From Akkermansia muciniphila (GTDB taxonomy: Bacteria; Verrucomicrobiota; Verrucomicrobiia; Limisphaerales; BJHT01): DNA of 64,000 bases. The stretch's first letter is position 1. Each line of letters begins with the position of its first letter. Both the position numbers and the translations under genes were made by a program. The notes beneath the pieces are model-generated. The model made no database searches, had not been told where the DNA came from, and saw only the letters and a program-made list of their open reading frames with translations. This document shows positions 16,227-25,159 of the stretch, in pieces. The stretch is from assembly GCA_945861535.1 (NCBI GenBank), contig CAMAUZ010000024.1, positions 23,738 to 87,737 on the forward strand. Direction: 5' to 3'.

Positions 16227-18977
16227 CTACCGGGACGACATCCCAACCAACACACAACGAAACCCGTTGTTTTCGTTGCGAGTGTCGGCCGGGGTGCCTT
16301 GGCGATACGAGGACAACAGATAGCCAAAACCGGCGATGCGCCACGAACCACCGCGCGACACGCGGACGCCGCTCACACCATCGGAAAAATCCTCGCACCA
16401 CTGCCACACATTCCCGCCCATGTCATAGATTCCAAAGCGATTCGCGGCAAAACTCCCCACGGGCGACGTGTATTCGTAATCATCCACGTTCAAGGTTTGG
16501 CCAAGGTTCGCCGCACCGCGTGGCGGCGGCCATTGCACACCCCACGGATACATGCCCTTGATTTTTACATGCTTGTCGTTCGGAGATCCCTCACGCGCTT
16601 CGTTCAAGCCCGCCGCCACGCTCCACTCCCAATCCTTGGGCAGCCGATAACTCTGCGTCGCGGTCAATTTGCCGTCCTTCCGTTCCTTCTCCGTCAGCCA
16701 TTTCGTGAACGCCTGCGCATCGTCCCAGCTCACACTCACCACCGGATGCGTCGGTTCTTGCTTGAAAGGTGGTTTGTCCACCGAACGGCTCGTCGCAGCC
16801 GCAAACGCCGCGTAGTCCTGCACCCGCGTGTCCCAGATGCAGAATTGCACCTCCGTCCCCGGCACGGGCACGAAGACTTGGCCGAGCGTATTGGTCCAGC
16901 GGCTCGTCGTCGTCGGGGGCGCGCTCGCCGGGTTGGGCACTCCGGCAGCGACGGGCGGGGCGGCGGGTTTCCCCACGCTGGGAGAGGGCACGGCTGCTGC
17001 CGGCGCACCGCCAAAACCCGTCAACACCAGTCGAAAACCGCCGCTGCCAAATTTTCGGTCGGGGGGAAAGCGAACCCAGCGGTGGGAGGATAAGAGGACC
17101 TCCGGGATGGCATCATGCCACGATCCGCCACGGAGCACTCGATGCGTCTTGTTGTCGTCGTACCAGTCTTCGCACCACTGCCACACATTCCCGGCCATGT
17201 CATAGAGGCCGAACGAATTGGTCATAAAATTCCCCACCGGTGATGTGAACGCATGCCCGTCTTGGTAACCGTCAATACAGGTAGCACCGCCGGAGTTGTA
17301 GTTAGCCATTGGCCATCCTGTCTTCGAGGTCTGGTCCGCGAAGTTGCCAGCACCGGGTGGTGGAGGCCATTGCCTGCCCCACGGATACACATTGGCGATC
17401 TTGCCGCTCTTGGCGACAGGGGTGCCGTCGCGCGGCTCATTCAACCCCACCGCCACGCTCCACTCCCAATCCATTGGCAATCGATAACTTTGCCCCGCGC
17501 TGAGCTTTCCTTCCTGGCGTTCTTTCTCCGTCAGCCACTTGGCAAACGCCTGCGCATCGTCCCAGTTCACATGCACCACAGGATGCGTTGGCCCCTGCTC
17601 AAAGCTCGGCTTTTGCGCAGCGCGGCCCGTCGCGCTCGCAAACGCCGCGTAATCTTGCACCCGCGTCTCCCACACGCAGAACAACACCTCCGTCCCCGGC
17701 ACGGGCACGAACACCTGGCCGAGCGAATTGGTCCAGCGGCTCGCCGTCGTCGTGGGCGCGCTTGTGGGCTTGGCCACGACGGCAGCGACGGACGGTACAG
17801 CGGGCTTGGCGACACCGGACGCTGGCGCAGCGGCCGTTGGCGGCGGGTCCTCCGCAGGTTTCCGCGGTCGGAACACCACTGCCAGGCCGATGAGCAGAAG
17901 CACCGCCACGCCGCCGATGATGCCGTAGAGTTTTCCCTTCCCGGAACCTGCCGGCGCAAACGGAGCCGACGGAGCGGTGAATTCGAGCTCGGTCGGCGCG
18001 CTGGAATCCTGCGTGGGCCGTGGCCTGCTATCGGATTGCGAACTCTTCGCGCTCCCCGCGGACGCATCCGACGGAGCGGCTCCGCTGACGCTGGCGTGAC
18101 TGGCGCGTCGGGCCGGAGCCTTCGTGATTCCCATCCGCTCGGCGACCTCACCCGCGGTTTGCGGTCGTACGGCCGCGTCCTTGTTGAGACAGGCCATGAT
18201 GGTGGCGGCGACCGCTTCCGGAATCTCGTTCTTGAGGTCAAGTTCCTTCAGTCGCTCCGCCAGCGTGGGTGGATTGCCCTCGCGAATCTGATGGAGCACG
18301 TCCCCTTTGTAGAACGGCGGCTTGCTGGTGAGCAGCTCGAACAGGGTTGCGCCCAGCGAGTAGATGTCGTCCGTCGCCTTGGAAGGTTTGCCCGCCAGTT
18401 GCTGCGGGCTCATGTAGGACGGCGTGCCGCTGACGCCCATGTCCTTGGTCACCTTGAGCATGGATTCGCTGAGCGTGGCGGCCAGCCCGAAGTCCGCCAG
18501 TTTCAAACGCCCCTTGGCGTCCAGCAGCATGTTGGCGGGCTTGAGGTCGCGGTGAACGATCTTCTCCTCGTGCGCGTAGTCGAGGGCATCACAGAGCTGG
18601 GCCACGATCGGCACCAGAGTGGGCCAAGGGAAAAGCCGGTTCGGCTGGCCGGCCTTGAGGGCGCTCAGGGACTGGCCCTCAATGTACTCCATGGTGATGA
18701 AGGGCGCCTCACCGGGGAGCTGATAAAAGTCGTGAATCCGGATGATGTTGCGATGCGACAGTTGCCGGCATTTGCGCGTCTCCCGCCGCATGTCGTCCAT
18801 CGCTTCGTGGTCGTGGCTCAACTGGGGCGAGAGGAACTTCACCGCCACGTTTTCATGGAGCGTTGCGTCCTCGGCCAGACAGACGATCCCCATGCCGCCT
18901 TCGCCGAGCTTCTTGACGATCTTGAAGCGCCCGCCGCCGAACTCGACACCCGGTTGATAGTGGTCGCCACCAATCAT
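16227..18977 (-). CDS. Transmembrane Ser/Thr kinase with two FGE/sulfatase-modifying-factor domains
   Basis: The 916-residue protein has a kinase domain at about 18-280 (GEGGMG loop, VAVKFLS, HRDLKPAN, ADFGLAA, GTPSYMSPQQ). A Ser/Pro-rich linker and one membrane helix follow (LYGIIGGVAVLLLIGLAVVF, near 345-365). Two tandem formylglycine-generating-enzyme-like domains occupy about 410-650 and 690-915. Each starts with RWTN.LGQVFVPVPGTEV and ends with YDM.GNVWQWCED and RGGSW. These ectodomains usually act as binding modules in PVC and myxobacterial kinases. The two look like an internal duplication. The gene is divergent from the cyclase gene at 19134. Confidence 0.93.
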   Translation of the reverse strand: MIGGDHYQPGVEFGGGRFKIVKKLGEGGMGIVCLAEDATLHENVAVKFLSPQLSHDHEAMDDMRRETRKCRQLSHRNIIRIHDFYQLPGEAPFITMEYIEGQSLSALKAGQPNRLFPWPTLVPIVAQLCDALDYAHEEKIVHRDLKPANMLLDAKGRLKLADFGLAATLSESMLKVTKDMGVSGTPSYMSPQQLAGKPSKATDDIYSLGATLFELLTSKPPFYKGDVLHQIREGNPPTLAERLKELDLKNEIPEAVAATIMACLNKDAAVRPQTAGEVAERMGITKAPARRASHASVSGAAPSDASAGSAKSSQSDSRPRPTQDSSAPTELEFTAPSAPFAPAGSGKGKLYGIIGGVAVLLLIGLAVVFRPRKPAEDPPPTAAAPASGVAKPAVPSVAAVVAKPTSAPTTTASRWTNSLGQVFVPVPGTEVLFCVWETRVQDYAAFASATGRAAQKPSFEQGPTHPVVHVNWDDAQAFAKWLTEKERQEGKLSAGQSYRLPMDWEWSVAVGLNEPRDGTPVAKSGKIANVYPWGRQWPPPPGAGNFADQTSKTGWPMANYNSGGATCIDGYQDGHAFTSPVGNFMTNSFGLYDMAGNVWQWCEDWYDDNKTHRVLRGGSWHDAIPEVLLSSHRWVRFPPDRKFGSGGFRLVLTGFGGAPAAAVPSPSVGKPAAPPVAAGVPNPASAPPTTTSRWTNTLGQVFVPVPGTEVQFCIWDTRVQDYAAFAAATSRSVDKPPFKQEPTHPVVSVSWDDAQAFTKWLTEKERKDGKLTATQSYRLPKDWEWSVAAGLNEAREGSPNDKHVKIKGMYPWGVQWPPPRGAANLGQTLNVDDYEYTSPVGSFAANRFGIYDMGGNVWQWCEDFSDGVSGVRVSRGGSWRIAGFGYLLSSYRQGTPADTRNENNGFRCVLVGMSSR

Positions 18978-19133
18978 GGCGGGGAGTTTCTGGCCGGTGG
19001 GCTGGGGATTACGAGCGAAATATCCCGCGTCTGTTTGCGGGTTGGTTTTCTTGCGACGGCGGGATTTTCGGGCAGTTGAAGATCGACAAACGGTCCCCGT
19101 TTACCAGAATGACAACACAACCACTACGACCTC

Positions 19134-20714
19134 ATGTTTTTAATTGTCGCTGATTTTCGCGGGAAGAAGCTCCGGTTTGATCTGGATTCCGACAATCTCG
19201 TGATCGGCCGGACGGCGGATGGCGTAGTGCCGAATGTGGCCTTGAACGACGACCCGGCGGTGGCTCCGCGGCACGCCCAAGTCTGGGTCGCTGCGGGAAC
19301 CGTCTGGATCAGGGATTTGGACAGCCCGTCGGGTGTGCTCGTCAACGGCCTGCGAATTGCGCAGCCGCAGCAGATCGGCCCCGGGGATGAGATCATCGTG
19401 GGCAGCACCACCTTGACCGTGACCTCCAGACCGGCGGGTGGGGCGGCGGGCCAGCCAGCCCAACCCCCGGCCAAGCCGCAAGCGGAAGCCGACGAGGCGA
19501 CAGTCACCTTAAAAAGCGAAATGGATGCACGGCGCACGGCAGCGCCGGAATTCAACAGCACCTCCCAGAAGCAACTGGCCATGCTGTATGAATTGCCCAT
19601 CCAATTCGCCGCGGAACGGGATCTCCGGAAACTGTTCGGACTGGTACTCAAATCGGTTATCGAGATCATCCCCGGCGCGAAACGGGGTGCCTTGCTGGTG
19701 TTGGATCGGGCCAGCGGGAAGCTGGCTCTGCGGGCGGCAGTGCCGGAGGAAAATCCGCCCATCAGCCGGACGCTCATCCGTCGCGCGGTGGCCCAGGGCA
19801 AAGGCTTCATCTGGTCCAAGGATGCGGAAATGGATGTATCGCAGAGCATGAAGGCGCTGTCCATTGCCACCGGGATGTATTGTCCGCTCATGTGGCAGGG
19901 TGAGGTCCAGGGCGTCATCTGCGTGGACACGCCCGACCCCAAGCGTTCCTTCGCTGACTCGGACCTGCGCTTTCTCATTGCCGTGGCGCATTACGCGGCG
20001 GCGGCCTTGTCCAACTCCGCGCTGCAGGCGGACATTGAGTTCAAGAACAAGGTCCAGGACCGGTTGCTGACCAATTTCTCCCCCAGGCTACGCCAGCGTT
20101 TGGTGGACCAAGCGCGGGCAGGGGCACTGGTCCCCGGTGGCGAACGCTCGAAAGTGACGCTGCTGATGTCGGACATTCGCGGCTTCACGACCACCACGGC
20201 GACGATGGACGTGCAACTGGTCGTGGACATGCTCAACGAGTATTTCACCGAGCTGGTGCAGGTGATTTTTGACCACGACGGCACCATCGATAAGTTCATC
20301 GGCGACGCCATTTTGGTCGTGTTCGGCAGTCCGGACGCGGATGCGGACCAGCACGCGAAGGCGGTGAAGGCGGCCATCGCGATGCAGGCGGCGAATCAGC
20401 GCGTCAACGCGCGGCGCAAGGCGCGCGGCGAGGTGTGCTGCGACCTGGGCATCGGGCTGCACTACGGCGAGGTGTTGCATGGTTTCATCGGCGCGGAGGA
20501 TCGGCTCGAATTCACCGTGATCGGCGACACCGTCAACCGCACCGCACGCTATTGCGATGGTGCCGGCAAGGGCATGATCGTGGTCAGTCCGGAGTTGCAT
20601 CAGTTTGTGAAGGACCAGTTTGAATTCAAGGCGCTTGCATTTCCCACCAAGCACGAGGGCGAGTTCAAGGCATTCGAGGTGGTGTTGGGAGAAGGGGCCG
20701 GAGTGGTGGTCTAG
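19134..20714 (+). CDS. FHA-GAF class III adenylate cyclase
   Basis: The 526-residue soluble protein has an FHA domain at about 1-95 (VIGRTADG, APRHAQVWV, SGVLVNGLRI), which binds phosphothreonine. A GAF domain (about 130-300) and a C-terminal class III cyclase domain (about 335-500) follow. Both metal aspartates are visible (LLMSDIRGFT and IDKFIGDAILVVFG). The purine-site Lys in IDKF and Thr of FTVIGDTVN favour ATP, and NRTAR supplies the transition-state Asn/Arg. Flanking kinase genes suggest that the FHA domain reads kinase phosphorylation, and the double cyclic-nucleotide-binding protein at 32788 is the natural receptor. That circuit is inferred. Confidence 0.93.
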   Translation: MFLIVADFRGKKLRFDLDSDNLVIGRTADGVVPNVALNDDPAVAPRHAQVWVAAGTVWIRDLDSPSGVLVNGLRIAQPQQIGPGDEIIVGSTTLTVTSRPAGGAAGQPAQPPAKPQAEADEATVTLKSEMDARRTAAPEFNSTSQKQLAMLYELPIQFAAERDLRKLFGLVLKSVIEIIPGAKRGALLVLDRASGKLALRAAVPEENPPISRTLIRRAVAQGKGFIWSKDAEMDVSQSMKALSIATGMYCPLMWQGEVQGVICVDTPDPKRSFADSDLRFLIAVAHYAAAALSNSALQADIEFKNKVQDRLLTNFSPRLRQRLVDQARAGALVPGGERSKVTLLMSDIRGFTTTTATMDVQLVVDMLNEYFTELVQVIFDHDGTIDKFIGDAILVVFGSPDADADQHAKAVKAAIAMQAANQRVNARRKARGEVCCDLGIGLHYGEVLHGFIGAEDRLEFTVIGDTVNRTARYCDGAGKGMIVVSPELHQFVKDQFEFKALAFPTKHEGEFKAFEVVLGEGAGVVV

Positions 20715-20828
20715 CCGGTTTGGCGGGGGCGCTTGGTGGAGCAGACTTGGCCGAGGAACGCGCACGGATTCTCGACAGGGCAAGACCCGCCCACGGGCAC
20801 TGGCAGGTAGTTTGAGCTGAACGGGAAC

Positions 20829-20875
20829 CGGCTGGACGGGAACCGAGATTTCGCTAGCCTGCAGGCAATCGCATG
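20829..20875 (+). repeat. Kinase-array junction repeat, copy 1
   Basis: The sequence CGGCTGGACGGGAA, GAGATTTCGCTAGC and ATCGCATGA matches the end-plus-spacer-plus-start junctions at 25113-25159 and 32211-32257. Here the tail of an upstream kinase is reduced to the last codons, so this is scar tissue of an earlier array member, followed by the ATG of the first surviving kinase. Confidence 0.7.
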
Positions 20876-23800
20876 ACTTCCACCTCCCCCTACCGCACCG
20901 GTCGTGAGATTGCCCGTGGCGGCATGGGCGCGGTGCTGGACGCGCCGGGACCAGAAGCTCGGGCGCAGCGTGGCGATGAAGGTGATGCTCCAACGCGACG
21001 CCAGCGAGGAGGAGCAGCAGCGGTTCTTGCAGGAGGCGCGGGTGCTCGGTCAGCTCGCGCATCCCAACATTGTCCCGGTTCACGACGTGGGCACTGATGA
21101 AACCGGACGGCTCTTTTACACGATGAAGCTCGTGCTGGGCGGCACGCTGCACGACGTGATCGGAAAGCTGAAGTCCGGGGACAAGGGCACGCTCGCGAAG
21201 TATCCGCTCAACGCGTTGCTCACCGTGTTTCAGAAAGTCTGCGACGCCGTGGCCTTCGCGCACTCGCGCGGGATCATCCACCGGGATCTGAAGCCGCAGA
21301 ACATCATGGTGGGCGAGTTCGGCGAGGTGCTGGTGATGGACTGGGGGCTGGCGAAGATTTTGCCCGGCAGTGCGGCCGCCGAGGAAGCGGCCAGGACTTT
21401 ACCTTGGTTGGGACCGGTGACGGCCGGAGCCACAGGCAGCGGAGGACCGGTGCGGCTGGCCGGAGCAGCTCCGGCGGGCGGATCTGCGGCGAGCGAGATG
21501 GTGACGTTGCCGTTGAGCGGCAAGGAAGCGAAAGCGGAGGCCGTGACGCTGCCGCCGGTCGCGCCACCGCCGTTGCCGGCGATGGCCTTGGAGATCACGC
21601 TGCCCGGCCGGGAGAACGGGGCGGGAAGTGCGCCCCCGAACGCCGCCGCGACGGCTCCGAGTATGGCGGACGAACCGCCGGGGGCGAATCACAGCCCTCG
21701 GGCGACGGCCGCGGTCGGGTCCGGGGCGGGCACCGAAGTGACGTTGCCGTTGGACAATCAGATGGCCCAACCGGCCGCCCCCGTGTTCGCCGGAACTCCA
21801 CCGCCGGAACCGGAGCCGCAGACGAGGCAGCCGGACCCTGGCAGCGGTTCGGCGCCTGCGCCCAGCGGCGTGTATGCGACCTTGGAAGGCGCGGTGATGG
21901 GCACGCCGCACTTCATGTCGCCCGAGCAGGCCGAGGGCAAGATCGCCGAGTTGGACGGGCGCTCGGACATTTTCTCATTGGGCGGCATTCTCTACGCGCT
22001 GCTGACGCTGCGCCCGCCGGTGGAGGGGGATTCACTGGAAGAGATTTTGTCCAAGGTGCGCAGCGGGACCATTGCGCCGCCCACGGCCTTCGACGCGCCC
22101 AGCTCCACCACCCAGGCAAAGCCCAACGCGACCGGCGCGGTGACGGAGCCGCGCAAGATTCATCCGCTGCCGCACTGTCCGGCCGGCAAGGTGCCCGCCG
22201 CGCTCTCCGCCGTGACGATGAAGGCGCTGACGCGGGACAAGCTGCGGCGGTATCAGACGGTGGCGGAGTTCACGCGCGACATTGAGGCGTATCAGGGCGG
22301 CTTCGCCACGAGCGCGGAGAACGCCAACGCGCTGACGCTGGTGCGCCTGTTCATCCACCGGCACAAAACGCTGACCGCCGCCGCCGCGCTCTTCGTCCTG
22401 CTGACCATTGGGTTCGTGACCAAAGTCATTGCCAGCGAGCAGAAGGCCAGGACCAACGCCGAACAAGCCGCGGCCCATGCGAAGACGGCGGAAGAACACG
22501 CCGCGCGAGCCAAAGTTTCCGAAGCCGCCGCCGTCGCGGAAAAGGAAGCGGCCCGCCTGTCCTCGACCAGGGCGAATCTCGCCCTCGCGGACGCCGCGCT
22601 GCGCGAGGGCAATGGCCCCGCGATGCAAGCCGCGCTCGCCGAGGTGCCGGAGGACTTGCGCGACTCCACCTGGCGCTACCTGCTTGGCGAGTCAGACTCC
22701 TCCATCGCACGCATCAGAACCGGAGCCAGTGTGGTCACCGGCGTGGCGGCGCATCCCCGGCGCCCGGGTGTGTTCGCGGTGGCGGACGGCAATAGAAAGG
22801 TCTTCCTCATCGAGCTGCGCACCGGTGCCAGGCTGCTGGAGTTCACGCCTGAATTCCCACCGAAATCCAGAGGTGAACTCTCCGCACTCGCTTTTTCCCC
22901 CGATGGCCAGCGCATCGCGGTGGGACGAAGTGCCGATGGCGGCATCGTCATCCACAGCGCGCGGGATGGAAAAAAGCTCCTTGGATGGGACGCACCGCGG
23001 ACTCAGGAATTGGAGTTCAGCGCGGATGGCCTGCGCCTGTTCCAGAGCACGGAAGTATACAAGGCCCACAAGTCCCTCCGAATGTGGGAAGCGGCCAGCG
23101 GCCTGCCTGCCTGGGAGTATGGGTCGTCGAAAGGAACCAGTCATCCTCACGGTGCCTTCACCCCGGACGGGCAGCAGGTGCTCACCTTCGGCTACGGTGA
23201 CGACTTTCGCCTCGTGGATGCGCGGGATGGCGCGGCCATCCGCAGTTTCAAAAGAGAGGGCGCCCCCATCACTGCATTGGCCATGGCGGGCAACGGTCTG
23301 GCGGCGGCGGCGGACCAGCAGGGCTTTGTCAGCGTCCTCGACCTGAAGACCGGAAGCGTTCGGCTGCGGTTCCGCGTCCATGACACGTCCGTTCATTTCC
23401 TCGCGTTCACCCCGGCGGGCGACCAGCTCGCGACCGGCGTTGCGCTGCCCGATGGACAGCAGGCCATCCACCTCTGGCTGGCGGCGACCGGCGAGCGCCG
23501 TCAAGCACTGCTGGGCGGCAGTGGTGAGATTCGGGACATCAGCGTGCATCCGGTTTCGGGTGAACTGCTCGTGAGCGGGCCGAACGCGGCTGCGTGGGAC
23601 CCCACCGGTCAGCCGCCGAGGTGGTATGCCGGCGTAACTCCACTTCAGCCCGCCCGCCCCGTGTTTTGGGGTTCGGATGAGGTGCTCTTTGCATCTGGGA
23701 ATCGCGAGGACCTTTTGCTGCACAAACTCCAGCCCGGCGCTCCCGCCATACTCTGGAAGTCCGTCGGCATAGTCATGCCGCAGAGCGACGTGAGCGCGGA

Positions 23801-25130
23801 TGGGAAGCTCGCGGTGTTCGCCGGGGTGACATACGGCGCCGACTTGTTGTTCCTGCGCAACCCCGGCCCCCAGCGCGAGGAAGGCCGCACCATCAAGCTG
23901 CAGGGTGGCAAGGACTTCATCCGCCTCAGCGCGGGGGGCGAGCGCGTGGTGGTGGTCGGGAATCGGAACAGCAAGGTTGACCTGTTTGACACCACCACCG
24001 GCCTGCCGCTGGCCCCGTTTGAACGGGCTGACATGAAACGATTCTGGAGCTTCGCCTGGCTCGGCAGCAACGGTCAGCACCTCGTGGGACTGGTGACGGC
24101 CAAAGCCGAGCGCGGCCTGGCCGGCTCCGAGGAATGGGTCGTCCTCTGGGACGCCGCCAGCGGCAAAATCGTGCAGCGCGTGACGAACCGCAGCGCGCTG
24201 GGCGTGCTCGTCGTCGCACCCGATGGCAGCCGCCTGGCCGAGGCCGGGGCCGACAAAATGGTGCGCATCCGCGATGCCGCCACGCTCGCCGTGCAGCAGG
24301 AGTTTCGCGCCCACGACGGCCCCATCACCGCGCTCGCGTGGCATCCCGTGAAGCCCATCCTCGCCACCACCTCCACCGACCTCACCATCCGGCTCTGGAA
24401 CCTCGAAACCGGCCGGCGGCTGGAGGAGCTGCGCGGCCCGCTGACCACGCCGATGGGCCTCGGCTTCAGCCCCAGTGGCCAGCGCCTCGCGTGTGCCAGC
24501 CCGAGTGACAACACGCGCATCTGGGAGCCGGAATCGCTGAACGAAAAACCGGTGCCCACCCAACCCAAGGACGGCGCTTGGGAAGACCTCCTCGCCCCGC
24601 TTACGCCGGCCATCGTCGACCAGACCGGCAATGGTTGGCGCATGGACAACGGCGCGCTCTTCAGCCCGAACAAGACCTTCACGACGCTGCCGCTGCCGGG
24701 CAACCTGAGCGGCACCAGCTACCAAGTGCGGGTGAAGCTGCGGCAGCTCATGGCGAAGAACGGATTCAGTCTCGAACTCCCCGTGGGCAATCACATGGTG
24801 GGTTTCGATCTCGATGGCGATCTCGGAAAGTGGACCAGCCTGGCCCTCGCGAACGGCAAGTGGGGCAAAGGCCTGCCCGGTGCCTTGGCAGGCAAGCAGG
24901 TGAAAGACTCCGACCAGCACGACTTGGAAGTGACCGTCCGCCTCAACGGTGCGAACGCCACCATCACCGTCACGCTCGACGACCAGCCGCTCTACGAATG
25001 GACCGGCCCCATCGCCGCCCTAAGCCAGCATTCATTGTGGAAGACCGCCCCCGGCAGCCTCGCCCTCGGCACCATGGCCGCCGACTGGGTGGTGTATGAG
25101 GTGAAGGTGAAGCGGCTGGACGGCAAGTGA
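20873..25130 (+). CDS. Transmembrane Ser/Thr kinase with propeller and LamG-like ectodomain; N-terminal +1 frameshift
   Basis: This is the first of three tandem paralogues. ATG at 20873 gives GREIARGGMGAVLDA (glycine loop), but one extra C near 20945 (CGCGCCGGGA against the paralogues' GCGCGGGA) throws the frame. The correct frame resumes as RDQKLGRSVAMKVMLQRDAS. Beyond it the kinase is intact: HRDLKPQN, VMDWGLAK (DWG in place of DFG), SPEQAEGK. A membrane helix, coiled coil, WD40/quinoprotein-like propeller and C-terminal LamG-like domain follow (about 1,420 residues if repaired). Without repair the product loses its glycine loop. Sequence error is possible. Confidence 0.88.
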
Positions 25131-25159
25131 GTTTCCGCTAGCTTCCGCAGCATCGCATG
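25113..25159 (+). repeat. Kinase-array junction repeat, copy 2
   Basis: The last codons of the first kinase (KRLDGK stop), a 26-base spacer (TTTCCGCTAGC) and the start of the second kinase are nearly the same sequence as at 20829 and 32211. This repeated end-spacer-start block is what unequal crossing-over between tandem copies leaves behind. Confidence 0.75.
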
